A DNA stretch of 64,000 nucleotides from Thermofilaceae archaeon (GCA_025057995.1 JANXEW010000005.1:40832-104831), one strand, 5' to 3'. Positions 26,225-35,545 are shown, numbered from the stretch's first letter. The notes: a model not told the origin generated them from the letters alone. Translations and numbers: made by a program.

Positions 26225-26320
26225 CGTTAACTTCTTGGACTTCTCCGTCAATAACGTACACGTTTTTGAACACTCTGTCCACACGCTCGATTCCATATAG
26301 GCTTGTAGAAATAGGGTCTC

Positions 26321-27241
26321 GTGAAAAAACTAAGTTCAAGACAGGTACTCGCCGCGTTCTTTATAGTAGCGGCTTTCGGATTGGGAATGCTTGCAGGATC
26401 GCTCCTCTCTGGAGTCTACTCAGGATATTGGACCCAAGAGGCGGCTTCAACAGATTTAATCATGGATACAGGATTAGAGAGCGGCAAGATTAAAGCTGTG
26501 GAGAAAGGAAAAACTGTCGAAACAAGTAGCACTAAGCCTACCTTTACGATACCGGAGGGGAGAAAAATAACTCTTGAAGGTTTTGTCAGGCTTAGAGTCG
26601 GTGAGGGGGCTGTTGAACGCACAGCTGAAGAACTGGCTAAAGTCGCCGTAAGACTTGGAGGTTATACCGGTGAAACGAACGTAAGGGAAGACTGGGGTTA
26701 CGTTGTTCTCAGAGTACCTAGCGAACGCTTCGATGAAGCTTTGGAAGAAGTCAAAAAGCTTGGGACAACCGTTGAAGTGACGACATCCGCTAGGGACGTT
26801 ACTGAACAGTACGTGGATTTAAGCGCTCGACTTAACACCTCAAAAACTTTGGAGCAGAGGCTGCTCCGCATGCTAGAGCAAGCTAGAAACGTTGAAGAGA
26901 TGCTGAAGGTTGAAGAGTACTTGTCGAGGGTAAGAGCTGAAATCGAGATGTACACGGCACAGCTCAAGAACTTGGAGAGGATGATCCAGTACTCTACACT
27001 TTACGTTTACTTAGAAGCTCCACCGAAGGAAGTTAAACCAATAGTTCAATTCCCAACTTTTGACCCACTTCCCGCAGTAGCTAACGCAGTGAAGTTACTT
27101 TACTCTGTGATATATACTCTAATTACAGCCCTCATCGGTCTTTCGCCTTTAGCAGCAATAGGTGTAGCTGGCTACTTAGGCTATAGAAAACTGAAAGGTC
27201 AGAAACAGAGTAAAGAGAGTGAATTAAAGAGCACCGGCTGA
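26321..27241 (+). CDS. DUF4349 membrane-anchored protein
   Basis: 306 residues. One N-terminal membrane segment (about 10-30), an extracytoplasmic domain of the DUF4349 type (85-245) with the conserved G-G-Y-x-G...V-x-x-R-V-P-S-E-R-F-D-E-A-L start and a coiled coil from about 165 to 225 containing V-E-E-M-L-K-V-E-E-Y-L-S-R-V-R-A-E-I-E, and a second membrane helix (about 262-285) followed by basic residues. Members of the family are membrane proteins of unknown function, often lipoproteins in bacteria. GTG start with an AT-rich CATATAGG 25 bases upstream. Confidence 0.85.
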   Translation: MKKLSSRQVLAAFFIVAAFGLGMLAGSLLSGVYSGYWTQEAASTDLIMDTGLESGKIKAVEKGKTVETSSTKPTFTIPEGRKITLEGFVRLRVGEGAVERTAEELAKVAVRLGGYTGETNVREDWGYVVLRVPSERFDEALEEVKKLGTTVEVTTSARDVTEQYVDLSARLNTSKTLEQRLLRMLEQARNVEEMLKVEEYLSRVRAEIEMYTAQLKNLERMIQYSTLYVYLEAPPKEVKPIVQFPTFDPLPAVANAVKLLYSVIYTLITALIGLSPLAAIGVAGYLGYRKLKGQKQSKESELKSTG

Positions 27242-27551
27242 ATACCTCTATTGTAATAAGAATGTCAACGGGTCGAGCTACGTTAAAGTAAAATGTTTTT
27301 TACGTTATATCCTGACTTCTGGTTGAACTTTCTCTATCAAATCCTTCAGAGAAAGCTGGTCACAGAGTATTTTATTGAAGGGTAATTATAGTCAAAGTAG
27401 AAATATCTACCATTCACGATATACTCTTGCGTACGTCCAAGTCCTTGAGATAGAGTTGATGAATTAAGAATGGTAAGGGGGTCTTTAATTCACTCATAAT
27501 TTTATTATTTAATGCAGAAAGTTTATTAACTATTTTTTAAATAATTTCTCG
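27242..27551. other. Intergenic with a hairpin and the transporter promoter
   Basis: 310 bases. A perfect 8-base inverted repeat CTTTCTCT-N12-AGAGAAAG lies at 27328-27355. The last 70 bases are AT-rich and contain TATA candidates TTTATTA (27522-27528), at the expected distance from the ATG at 27552, and TTTTTAAATA (27534-27543), which is too close. I see no gene or tRNA. Confidence 0.5.
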
Positions 27552-29612
27552 ATGGGAAAAGGGGTTGAGGTAAAGGCTGAACGCGTCTTAACTCCTCCTC
27601 TCCTCCTCGCTGTCATCGCGCTTATCGTTGTATCTCAGCTTGTTTGCGCGATGATCGTGTCGATCTCCACGGTAATCAGAGGATGGTTTATTGGACCGAT
27701 CTACATCATACTCATCTTGGAGCTGTTGGGAAGGAGATTCTCTAAGTTTAGGTTGAAACCGGTGCAGCTGTTCCTCATATTGCTACCATTGTGGTACGCC
27801 GCTGGTAAAGCCTTTATGATTACAGGCGCAGGTGGCGAGGGTTGGGGCGACATAATATCCGTCGTCGAGACGTTTAGAGTCAGAGCCCTCGCTGATCCGA
27901 CCGTACGTACCCTGAGCTGGGATCTTACACCGTCTCTCATAGCTCCAAAGAACCTGGAGCTAGTTGAGAAAGCTTGGAGAGGGCTCATACCGGGAGAATA
28001 CATAGAGTGGATCTCTTGGATACCTTCAACCGTATACTGGGGACTATGGCTTGTTGTAACAACTCTCATAATAGTCGCGTTAGTGTATGCCGTAGTAGGA
28101 CCGCACACTGTGGAGGTGGAGCGTCTCGTTTACCCGATGAGCGTACCTACAACAGTATTGCTCACAAGTGCAGGTACTTGGATTGAGTCAAAGGGGAGAT
28201 TCAAGTCAAAGCTATTCGACGTCTCAGACGTCAGGTTGAAAATATTCTGGGTCTCCTTCGCTCTAGGTGCAGTGTTCCTTTCCTTGATCCCTATGATAAT
28301 GGAGGTTCTACCGATCGTACCCATCCTAGGAGCCGGCTTGTGGGGCGAGATCCCTATACCTCTCTACCAGTTTACAGCGGCGACGCTACCGGGAGCAGGT
28401 TTCCATACAGTGTTCATAATCCACCAGGCGATATTGATGACGTTATTACCCTACGACGCGTTAGTTACGCCGATCATAACATGGATCGTCTTCTACGTTA
28501 TATACACTACTTTAGGCGTCAGGCTCGGCTTCCTCCCCTATGAACCCGGTTCGGAAAGTCAAGCTCACATATGGTTTGGAATGAGGGCTCCCTTCCCAAT
28601 GGCTGAATTCGGTTCAATAGGTTTAACCCTCGGTCTCGGGCTTCTCACTCTGTGGGAGGCTCGAAACACTATCCCACGTATACTGAAGGGTGAAATCGGA
28701 GGGAACCTCCCCTTCCGTCAACTTCTGTACCTTTTCTTCGGCCTCTTCGCCCTCTGGTTGACCCTATGGACTTCAGCTGGAGCGAACCCGTTGATGATGA
28801 CTTATTTCTTCATGCTCTTCATTCTATGGCAGATCTCCATCGTCAGGTACTACGCTGAAATCTGGTGGCACCCTCCAACGATGGAGACATACTACCTCTT
28901 GATATGGCCTGTAGGAGCGTCGATCGGAGCGTGGGCTAACGTGCCGAGTCAGAGTAGTCAAGCTTTATACATCCAGAACATGGCTTTAGTAGCTCACGGA
29001 AGCGGAGCGGCTTTCAGACAAATACCTTACAACATGGGTTGGATAGCTCACACATACAAGTGGGCTCACGACTTAAACGCTAACTTGAAGGACGTCCTGC
29101 TCATGCTGATAGCCGTCGCAGTCGTAGGCTGGCCCCTCGGGATGTTCGTGAGCACTTGGTGGATGCATCACGTTGGAGGCTACACGAGGCTGAACTACGT
29201 CTACAACAGCTGGGCTGTAGACATGGCGTTAAACCAAGGCATCCGCGGGTTAACCCATTATGGAACCCTCATGGAAATGCCCTTCTGGTACCACGGGCTT
29301 TTAGCCGTTGTAGGTATCTTCACGGTCTTTTCAATACATTTCCTGAGGATGAGGTTCGCTTGGTTCATCATAAACCCAACAGCTTTGGCTGCAACCTTAT
29401 GGCTACCACACTACATGTGGAGCGCTTCCCTAGCGGCTCTAATAGCTAAGTACCTTGGAAACAAGGTCTTTGGAGCTCGAAAGTACGAAGAGTATGCCGC
29501 TTACGTTGCCGCAGGACTATGCTGGGGTCTCGGATCAGGCTACCTTATAGCAGGTCTCTACGACCTCTTCTTGAACATAATACCGAAGTTCAGAGCCTTT
29601 TACGTCCCATAA
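27552..29612 (+). CDS. DUF6785-type polytopic membrane transporter
   Basis: 686 residues with about fourteen to sixteen membrane helices. I recognise the DUF6785/DUF6784 architecture, proteins distantly related to oligopeptide (OPT) permeases, common in Thermoproteota and some Planctomycetes. Conserved blocks are W-G-E-I-P near residue 265, M-R-A-P-F-P-M-A-E-F in the middle and, at the end, N-P-T...L-W-L-P-H-Y-M-W-S...A-K-Y-L-G-N-K-V-F-G-A-R-K-Y-E-E-Y. A homologue occupies 62680-64000 with matching landmarks. Substrate is unknown; peptide or small organic solutes are plausible. It stands alone with its own promoter and terminator. Confidence 0.82.
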   Translation: MGKGVEVKAERVLTPPLLLAVIALIVVSQLVCAMIVSISTVIRGWFIGPIYIILILELLGRRFSKFRLKPVQLFLILLPLWYAAGKAFMITGAGGEGWGDIISVVETFRVRALADPTVRTLSWDLTPSLIAPKNLELVEKAWRGLIPGEYIEWISWIPSTVYWGLWLVVTTLIIVALVYAVVGPHTVEVERLVYPMSVPTTVLLTSAGTWIESKGRFKSKLFDVSDVRLKIFWVSFALGAVFLSLIPMIMEVLPIVPILGAGLWGEIPIPLYQFTAATLPGAGFHTVFIIHQAILMTLLPYDALVTPIITWIVFYVIYTTLGVRLGFLPYEPGSESQAHIWFGMRAPFPMAEFGSIGLTLGLGLLTLWEARNTIPRILKGEIGGNLPFRQLLYLFFGLFALWLTLWTSAGANPLMMTYFFMLFILWQISIVRYYAEIWWHPPTMETYYLLIWPVGASIGAWANVPSQSSQALYIQNMALVAHGSGAAFRQIPYNMGWIAHTYKWAHDLNANLKDVLLMLIAVAVVGWPLGMFVSTWWMHHVGGYTRLNYVYNSWAVDMALNQGIRGLTHYGTLMEMPFWYHGLLAVVGIFTVFSIHFLRMRFAWFIINPTALAATLWLPHYMWSASLAALIAKYLGNKVFGARKYEEYAAYVAAGLCWGLGSGYLIAGLYDLFLNIIPKFRAFYVP

Positions 29613-29631
29613 TCTCACGAAAACTTAAAAA

Positions 29632-29637
29632 TTTTTT
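29632..29637 (+). terminator. Oligo-T terminator
   Basis: AAAAATTTTTT about 20 bases after the transporter stop codon; six T residues on the coding strand, consistent with an archaeal intrinsic terminator. Confidence 0.4.
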
Positions 29638-29684
29638 AGTATTCATGGTAGGATAAGTAAACAAAATTAGCCTAACTTCGGCAG

Positions 29685-30500
29685 CTAAAAAATACTTGTT
29701 ACAAGCTTACCAACGGAGTCGTAAACTTCTACCCTCACTAGACCTTTCAGCTTACCGCTTTCTAGCTTCGGGAGGAGAACTTTCTCTACTTGAAAGAAGC
29801 CAGCCATATCTCCAAAGTAGACTGATACGATTATAGGCACGGTATCGGATGACGAAAGCTCCACTCGCTTAACGTTTAACGCTGAAAGCGAGTGCATGTC
29901 GATCTTACCTAACTTATAAGGTATTCTAGCTCGACCCTCCGACATATCCAACCCGTCCGCTAGCTTGATGATACTGGCTTCAAGCGTTAACGCTGGAACT
30001 TCCAAAGCTGTTGAATAAATCGCTGAGAGCACTTCCAGCCTCAAAAGGATACGTTGATGCAACGTATGTTCCGTGAACTTGACTAGAAACCTATCAACGA
30101 TATCTTTAGCTAATATACTGCTCACCGCTTCGTGTAGATGACGGTGGACCGCGTTGCCTATATCATGTAAATAGCTCGCTAAAAGCAGTATAAGTTTGAC
30201 GTCGTTGATACTCCTCGCAGTACCGTGAGACAAGGCAGAGAACTGAACTGGGTTTTTCGAAGCAAGCAGTAAATGCATCAACTCTATAGCTGAGCCCGCG
30301 ACAATACGGGCGTGGACAGGTCCATGATCGTTGTAGCCAAGCCTTTTAACCGCGTTCACGTTGCTCATCTCCAGCAAAGCTCTAACCTCTTCGTCAGACT
30401 CTAGCTCTTTAACAACCCCAGCTACGAAAGGGTCTATCGAAACCCACTTATCCAAAATGTACCGATTTACTACGGTTTTCCCTGACTGCTTCTCCGCCAC
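29685..30500 (-). CDS. HD-domain metal-dependent phosphohydrolase
   Basis: 271 residues. HD ligands are H63 (P-V-H-A-R), H112-D113 (S-Y-L-H-D-I-G), H123 in H-R-H-L-H-E and an Asp in I-I-K-L-A-D-G-L-D-M. The H...HD...H...D order is that of the general HD superfamily hydrolases acting on nucleotides or phosphate esters. The last 80 residues form a beta-rich domain. The HD core resembles that of the phosphatase fusion at 24587, though I judge them only distantly related. It is divergent from the candidate RNA and glpK. Substrate unknown. Confidence 0.85.
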   Translation of the reverse strand: MAEKQSGKTVVNRYILDKWVSIDPFVAGVVKELESDEEVRALLEMSNVNAVKRLGYNDHGPVHARIVAGSAIELMHLLLASKNPVQFSALSHGTARSINDVKLILLLASYLHDIGNAVHRHLHEAVSSILAKDIVDRFLVKFTEHTLHQRILLRLEVLSAIYSTALEVPALTLEASIIKLADGLDMSEGRARIPYKLGKIDMHSLSALNVKRVELSSSDTVPIIVSVYFGDMAGFFQVEKVLLPKLESGKLKGLVRVEVYDSVGKLVTSIF

Positions 30501-30548
30501 AGTTTAGTGAACACTAGACAGGGAAAAGTCTTGCCATGAGAGATAGAT

Positions 30549-30561
30549 ACAATATAATACT
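30549..30561 (+). promoter_or_regulatory. Possible TATA box of the candidate RNA
   Basis: ACAATATAATACT lies about 40 bases before the first base of the long hairpin, which would put initiation near 30580-30590. It shares the gap with the minus-strand HD gene and could serve that gene less well, as it faces the wrong spacing. Confidence 0.35.
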
Positions 30562-30598
30562 ATTATTGTAAAATAAGGAAGAATTAAAGAAGTGGCCG

Positions 30599-30725
30599 GC
30601 CGGGTGAAGAATACTGGTTGGCTTGCTGTCATGGTCTCTTGGGTTGAACTTTCCTCAAGCCTTCGCCTGAGGATTATTCAACCCTAGAGGCCTTGACAAC
30701 TTGCCTCCAGAGTTCTCCACCCGGC
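30599..30725 (+). ncRNA. Candidate structured non-coding RNA, 127 nt rod-like hairpin
   Basis: The segment folds end to end. Paired arms are GCCGGGTG 30599-30606 with CACCCGGC 30718-30725, AGAA 30608-30611 with TTCT 30713-30716, CTGG 30614-30617 with CCAG 30707-30710, GGC 30620-30622 with GCC 30703-30705, TGTCA 30627-30631 with TGACA 30694-30698, GGTCTCT 30633-30639 with AGAGGCC 30686-30692 (one G-U), GGGTTGAA 30641-30648 with TTCAACCC 30677-30684 and CCTCA 30653-30657 with TGAGG 30668-30672. That is about 44 pairs interrupted by small loops. The gap has no open frame and is more GC-rich than its flanks. It matches no tRNA, 5S, SRP or RNase P consensus that I can recall. The strand is assumed from the upstream TATA-like box; the reverse strand would fold equally. 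Confidence 0.6.
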
Positions 30726-30823
30726 AATAATAGGTCTACGACATAGGTATAAAACGATAATGCTTTTAGACAAAACTTTCGTTCTTCTTAAGCAATTATA
30801 GTTCGTAGTTGTAGTACCGCTTA

Positions 30824-30834
30824 TTTTTTATATT
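30824..30834 (+). promoter_or_regulatory. TATA box of glpK
   Basis: TTTTTTATATT is centred about 29 bases before the GTG at 30859. It gives the glycerol operon its own start, so the upstream hairpin is not part of a long glpK leader. Confidence 0.6.
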
Positions 30835-30858
30835 TACGCTATTAAAAGCGACTCGCCG

Positions 30859-32445
30859 GTGACACACGTGCGTGAAGCTAGGTACGTCTTAGCCATTGAT
30901 CAGGGGACGACTGGAACGAGGGCCATGATCTTCAACAAGGAAGGTTTGCCTATCCCGGGGGGTTGGGCTTACCGGGAGCATCAACAGATATATCCGAGAC
31001 CGGGTTGGGTGGAACATAATCCGCTTGAGATTTGGGAGAAGGTTAAAATCGTTGTGAAGGAGGCTGTAGAGAGGTCTAAAGTTGATCCGGGAGAGATCGC
31101 CGCTATAGGAGTGACGAATCAGAGGGAGACGACAGTAGTTTGGGACTATAGGACAGGTCAACCGGTTTACAACGCTATAGTTTGGCAGGATAGGAGGACT
31201 GCTCCGCAGGTGGATATGCTGAGAGAACACTATTTCGATATTATAAAGAAGAAGACGGGGCTCGTACCGGATTGCTACTTCTCTGGAACGAAGATCTGGT
31301 GGATTCTCGACAACGTGACTAACGCACGCGAGAGGGCTAGGCGGGGCGAGCTGGTATTCGGAACGATTGATACCTGGGTAATATGGAACCTTACTAGGGG
31401 ATCTAAGGACGTTTTAACGCCAGAGAAGGGGGGAGCTCACGTAACCGATTATAGCAACGCTTCGAGGACGATGGTCTTCGACATACGTAAGCTTGACTGG
31501 GATGATGAAATGCTTGAAGTTCAGGGTCGACTACCGCGAGAGATGCTACCCTTGCCTAGACCCTCTGGAGACAAAGAGGTTTACGGTTACACGGGCCCAG
31601 AGGTCTCGGAGATCTTAGGCGGGGTCTCTATCCCAGTCACCGGCGACGCTGGGGACCAGCAAGCCGCTCTCTTCGGTCAAGCCGGTTTCGACTCGGGAGA
31701 CGTGAAGTGCACGTACGGTACTGGAAACTTTCTGTTAGTTAACACGGGAAGCCAGCCTGTATCCTCAAGGCACGGACTACTGACGACTGTGTTCTACTCT
31801 ATGGAGAAGGGGAGAGCGGTGTACGCTCTTGAAGGCAGTATCTTCATAACTGGTGCAGCGATACAGTGGCTTAGGGACGGGTTGAAGATCATCGAAGTTT
31901 CCTCTGAGGTTAACCCTCTAGCCGAGTCTACGCCTGATACGGGTGGAGTCTACTTCGTGCCAGCTTTCGTCGGTTTAGGAGCGCCTTACTGGGATCATTA
32001 TGCAAGAGGACTACTCATCGGGATAACGAGAGGTACTGAGAGGAGACACTTGGCTAGAGCTACGTTGGAAGCGATAGCTTATCTGACGAGAGACGTTATA
32101 GAAGCTATGAAAGCTGATACGGGTACCGGCATCACGGTGCTCAAGGCGGACGGCGGTGCGGCTAAAAGCGACTTCCTTCTCCAATTTCAAGCTGACATCC
32201 TCGATACCAAGGTCGTAAGACCGGTAGTTTTCGAAACCACTTCGCTCGGCGTAGCCTACTTAGCAGGTCTTTCAGTCAACCTTTGGGAGAGTATTGAGGA
32301 GGTGAGGAGGAACTGGAAGTCTGAGAAAGAGTTCGTACCGAGAATGGATGAAGAAACTAGAGAGAGGTTATACAAGGGGTGGAGGGCTGCCGTGCAGAGG
32401 GCTTTGGGGTGGGCTAAGGAAGTACCTTGGGCTTACGGGTACTAG
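30859..32445 (+). CDS. glpK: Glycerol kinase
   Basis: 528 residues, about 30 longer than typical. It phosphorylates glycerol to sn-glycerol-3-phosphate with ATP. FGGY-kinase signatures are clear: [10 protein letters not shown] at residue 14, [34 protein letters not shown] in the middle, and the C-terminal [12 protein letters not shown] motif. The GTG at 30859 fits the TATA box; a GTG at 30868 is also possible. It heads the plus-strand operon with the dehydrogenase, oxidoreductase and DUF1667 genes. No glycerol facilitator gene is present nearby. Confidence 0.95.
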   Translation: MTHVREARYVLAIDQGTTGTRAMIFNKEGLPIPGGWAYREHQQIYPRPGWVEHNPLEIWEKVKIVVKEAVERSKVDPGEIAAIGVTNQRETTVVWDYRTGQPVYNAIVWQDRRTAPQVDMLREHYFDIIKKKTGLVPDCYFSGTKIWWILDNVTNARERARRGELVFGTIDTWVIWNLTRGSKDVLTPEKGGAHVTDYSNASRTMVFDIRKLDWDDEMLEVQGRLPREMLPLPRPSGDKEVYGYTGPEVSEILGGVSIPVTGDAGDQQAALFGQAGFDSGDVKCTYGTGNFLLVNTGSQPVSSRHGLLTTVFYSMEKGRAVYALEGSIFITGAAIQWLRDGLKIIEVSSEVNPLAESTPDTGGVYFVPAFVGLGAPYWDHYARGLLIGITRGTERRHLARATLEAIAYLTRDVIEAMKADTGTGITVLKADGGAAKSDFLLQFQADILDTKVVRPVVFETTSLGVAYLAGLSVNLWESIEEVRRNWKSEKEFVPRMDEETRERLYKGWRAAVQRALGWAKEVPWAYGY

Positions 32446-32456
32446 CGGCGGTTTCC

Positions 32457-33953
32457 GTGAAGATCGTCGTAATAGGAGCAGGTATCGTAGGGGTCTCGAT
32501 AGCTAGAGTTTTAAGCATGTACGACGGTTTAGACGTAACCGTTATCGAAAAACAGGCTGATGTAGGTTGGGGCGCGAGTAAAGCTAACACCTCCATCATA
32601 CATCCTGGCCATGAGGAGAACCCTCGAGAGCACCCTCTCAGATCAAAGCTGTGCGTTGAAGGAAATAGGATGTGGAGGACTTGGGTCAAGGAGTTGGATA
32701 TCCCAGCTAGGTGGCCTGGGGAACTGATGGTTTTCACGAGTTCTGAGGAGGAGAGGGAAGCTCGAAGGTATGTTGAACTAGCTAAGCTCAACGGGGTCAC
32801 CGGCGTAAGAGTTGTATACGATAGGGAACTGAGGAATCTAGAGCCTTGGGTTAACCCTGCAGCTACTGGAGCCGTTTACGCGCCTACAGCCGGCACTATC
32901 TCGCCCTTTGAAGCTGTGATAGCAATCGCCGAGAACGCTGTCGAAAACGGCGTTAAACTACTCACGGAGACTGAAGCGCGACGCATCATCGTAAAGGGTG
33001 GGGTTGTAGAAGGGGTTGAGACGAATAGAGGCTTCGTCGAAGCTGATGTCGTCGTCAACGCTGCAGGTATCCACGCTGATGAAGTGTCACACTCAGCTGG
33101 AGTAGAAGAAGAGTTCAGGATTAGACCCCGGAAGGGAGAGTACTTAATTTACGATGAAGACGCGTCGGTTAAGCCAGCTAGAATACTTCACACAGTTCCG
33201 ACGCCCTTGACGAAGGGCGTATACGCTTTAACTACCGTTCACGGGAACCTTCTCGTAGGACCTACAGCGGAGGATCTTCCATACGAAGCGAAGGAGGATG
33301 TTTCAACTACTGATAAAGGTCTTAAACTCTTGTCGCGAGAAGCTTCAAAACTACTAAAGGAGCTCCCGCCTAAATCTAAAGTAGTTAGAACATTTGCGGG
33401 TTTGAGACCCGAGCCTCCGAAGGGTCAATGGCTTATAAGAGCTTACACCGATCCATGGGGTTTCTTAAACGTGGCTGGGATTAGGTCGCCGGGGTTCACG
33501 GCTGCTCCAGCTATAGCGAGTTACGTGGTTCAACTTATCGCCGAGACTTATGACATCCAGTTACGTAGGAGGGAGAAGTGGAACCCGTACAGGGTGGGAC
33601 CGACGAGAGTCAACGGCGTAGGTTTAGATGCGGTGGACTCGATCATCCGAAAGAATCCCGACTACGGTGAAATCCTCTGCTACTGTAGAATGGTTTCGAA
33701 AGCTGAGGTTTTGGAGGCGGTTGAACGGATGAAGACGATCGGTGTGAAACCGACGCTAGATGGAGTCAAGTTCAGGGTTTACGCTGGTCTAGGCAAGTGC
33801 CAAGGCTCCTTCTGTAGGTGGAGGGTGGCCGCCGTGTTATCACAAGCGACTGGCGTACCGCTCTACAAGGTCGCCGTAGGGGCTGAGCCTTATGCTTTCG
33901 GTGATGTAAAAGTTCTATTAAAGGGCGATCCGAGTGCGAGTGAAGGAGTGTGA
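32457..33953 (+). CDS. FAD-dependent glycerol-3-phosphate dehydrogenase, GlpA-like with BFD-type iron-sulfur domain
   Basis: About 498 residues. The FAD motif V-V-I-G-A-G-I-V-G-V begins at residue 4, so I choose the GTG at 32457 rather than the TTG at 32427, which would add ten residues of glpK overlap. The DAO-type oxidase body continues to about 380. The C-terminus (about 410-475) carries C-Y-C-R and, after about 40 residues, C-Q-G-S-F-C, the [2Fe-2S] BFD-like domain of GlpA. It would oxidise glycerol-3-phosphate to dihydroxyacetone phosphate. Electrons probably pass to the NAD(FAD) oxidoreductase whose gene overlaps its end; no GlpC-like membrane anchor is present. Confidence 0.9.
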   Translation: MKIVVIGAGIVGVSIARVLSMYDGLDVTVIEKQADVGWGASKANTSIIHPGHEENPREHPLRSKLCVEGNRMWRTWVKELDIPARWPGELMVFTSSEEEREARRYVELAKLNGVTGVRVVYDRELRNLEPWVNPAATGAVYAPTAGTISPFEAVIAIAENAVENGVKLLTETEARRIIVKGGVVEGVETNRGFVEADVVVNAAGIHADEVSHSAGVEEEFRIRPRKGEYLIYDEDASVKPARILHTVPTPLTKGVYALTTVHGNLLVGPTAEDLPYEAKEDVSTTDKGLKLLSREASKLLKELPPKSKVVRTFAGLRPEPPKGQWLIRAYTDPWGFLNVAGIRSPGFTAAPAIASYVVQLIAETYDIQLRRREKWNPYRVGPTRVNGVGLDAVDSIIRKNPDYGEILCYCRMVSKAEVLEAVERMKTIGVKPTLDGVKFRVYAGLGKCQGSFCRWRVAAVLSQATGVPLYKVAVGAEPYAFGDVKVLLKGDPSASEGV

Positions 33954-35193
33954 AGTAGTGGTACTGGGGGGTGGACCAGCTGGGATGGCTGCTGCCGCTA
34001 GGGCAGCTGGTCTCGGTCTCAACGCTCTCCTCTTGGATAACAGGGAGACTCTGGGAGGGATCCCTCTCCAGTGCGTTCACCCAGGCTTCGGCGTACACTA
34101 TTTCGGAGAGGATCTAACAGGCACACTTTTCGCCTACCGGCTCATGGAGAAAGTTGAGAAGTCTGGTGTGGAAACATTGTTGAAAGCTCACGTCCACTCG
34201 ATAGAAGTAGAGGCTTACGACGAGAAGCTTGTCAACGTCATAACCCGCGAAGGCGTACTAAGGTTGAGGACTAAGGCTATTATTTACGCGACTGGGGCAC
34301 GGGAGAGGACTCTTTTCGAGTTAGGCGTGCCGGGAGGGAGGCCAGCTGGAGTATTCACAGCTGGTGAAGCGCAACTGTTAATGGACCTTTACGGTGTGCT
34401 TCCCGGGAAGGAAATCGTCATAGTAGGCTCAGGCGACGTAGGTTTGATCATGGCTAGAAGGTTTGCGTTAGAGAACGCTAAGGTAAAGGCTGTAGTCGAG
34501 ATCATGCCTTGGCCTGGTGGTCTGATGAGGAACGTCGTTCAATGCTTGATGGACTTCAACATACCTTTGCTTTTGAACCACGCCGTGGTTGGAGTAGTCG
34601 GAAGGAGAAGGGTTGAGAAAGTGGTTGTAGCTAAGGTTGATGAAGAGCTTAAACCCATCGAGGGCACGGAATTCGAGATACCTTGCGACACGGTTGTCGT
34701 CGCAGCAGGTTTGAGACCGAACGTGGATCTTCTAGAGAAGATAGGTTGCTCGATAGACCAAGCTACTGGCGGACCTATCGTGAATGACCTCCTTGAGACA
34801 ACTATACCAGGAGTCTTCGCGGCGGGAAACGCTCTAGTTATCAACGACCTCGTAGACTATGCCGCAGAGCAGGGGGAGAGGGCTGCTGAAGGAGCGAAGC
34901 TCTTTGTAGAAAACGGGGGGTTGCAGACCACAGACTGGATCCCAGTCAGCAGGGGGAGGAACGTAAGGCTTGCCGTACCCCACTACATGTGCACCGAGAG
35001 AGATGCTACGATATACGCTCGGGTCTTGAGACCTGAGAAGAACGTGTTTGTAGAGATTCCAGAGCTTCAAGTGAGGAAGTACGTCGCCGCTGTGAGACCG
35101 GCTGAAATGCTTAGGTTAAAGTTGACGCGTGAACAGTTGAAACAGGCAGACGGGTGTGACAAGATCACTTTGACGGTGGTTCCGCGTGAATGA
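33934..35193 (+). CDS. NAD(P)/FAD-dependent oxidoreductase of the glycerol operon
   Basis: 419 residues, pyridine nucleotide-disulfide oxidoreductase fold. FAD motif V-V-V-L-G-G-G-P-A-G-M-A at residue 8, a NAD motif I-V-I-V-G-S-G-D-V-G-L-I-M-A in the middle, and a G-V-F-A-A-G-N second FAD motif near residue 293. No redox-active Cys pair of the lipoamide type is seen. It overlaps the GlpA-like gene by 20 bases and the DUF1667 gene by eight. The trio GlpA-like, this protein and DUF1667 is a known bacterial arrangement, for example in Thermotogae and Firmicutes, so it probably links glycerol-3-phosphate oxidation to NAD or another carrier. Confidence 0.88.
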   Translation: MRVKECEVVVLGGGPAGMAAAARAAGLGLNALLLDNRETLGGIPLQCVHPGFGVHYFGEDLTGTLFAYRLMEKVEKSGVETLLKAHVHSIEVEAYDEKLVNVITREGVLRLRTKAIIYATGARERTLFELGVPGGRPAGVFTAGEAQLLMDLYGVLPGKEIVIVGSGDVGLIMARRFALENAKVKAVVEIMPWPGGLMRNVVQCLMDFNIPLLLNHAVVGVVGRRRVEKVVVAKVDEELKPIEGTEFEIPCDTVVVAAGLRPNVDLLEKIGCSIDQATGGPIVNDLLETTIPGVFAAGNALVINDLVDYAAEQGERAAEGAKLFVENGGLQTTDWIPVSRGRNVRLAVPHYMCTERDATIYARVLRPEKNVFVEIPELQVRKYVAAVRPAEMLRLKLTREQLKQADGCDKITLTVVPRE

Positions 35194-35545
35194 AACTGAA
35201 CTAGTCTGCATAATTTGCCCAGCAAGTTGTACGTTAAAGGTTTCCACGGTAGGTGGAGAGGTAAAAGTTGAAGGTGCCAGCTGCTCAAGAGGGGTAGAAT
35301 ACGCTAGGCGGGAGGCTGTAAACCCTGTTAGACACGTTATGACCGTTGTGAAAGTGAAGAACGGAGATCTACCAACAGTGTCTGTCATCACCAGTAGACC
35401 TGTGCCGAAAAAATGCGTGAGCGAAGTGATGAAATCTACAGCGGAATTAGAGGTTGAAGCACCAGTTGAACTAGGACAAGTGATCTTAGACAACGTCTGC
35501 GGAGCATCTCTGGTAGCGACTAGACGAGTGAAAAGACTCGTCTAA
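35186..35545 (+). CDS. DUF1667 family small Cys-rich protein
   Basis: 119 residues. N-terminal C-I-I-C-P-A-S-C followed by a strand and then G-A-S-C-S-R-G-V-E-Y-A is the DUF1667 pattern, four Cys probably binding a metal or iron-sulfur cluster; more conserved sequence follows with T-S-R-P-V-P-K and the final G-Q-V-I-L-D-N-V. It overlaps the preceding gene by eight bases and ends the glycerol operon; its stop overlaps the end of the convergent minus-strand gene by four bases. Likely a small electron-transfer partner of the two flavoproteins. Confidence 0.9.
   Translation: MNETELVCIICPASCTLKVSTVGGEVKVEGASCSRGVEYARREAVNPVRHVMTVVKVKNGDLPTVSVITSRPVPKKCVSEVMKSTAELEVEAPVELGQVILDNVCGASLVATRRVKRLV

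Noticed and set aside
30599..30725. Reading the hairpin as a riboswitch leader of glpK
   Set aside because: A TATA box for glpK lies between the hairpin and the start codon at the right spacing, so the hairpin would not be on that transcript.
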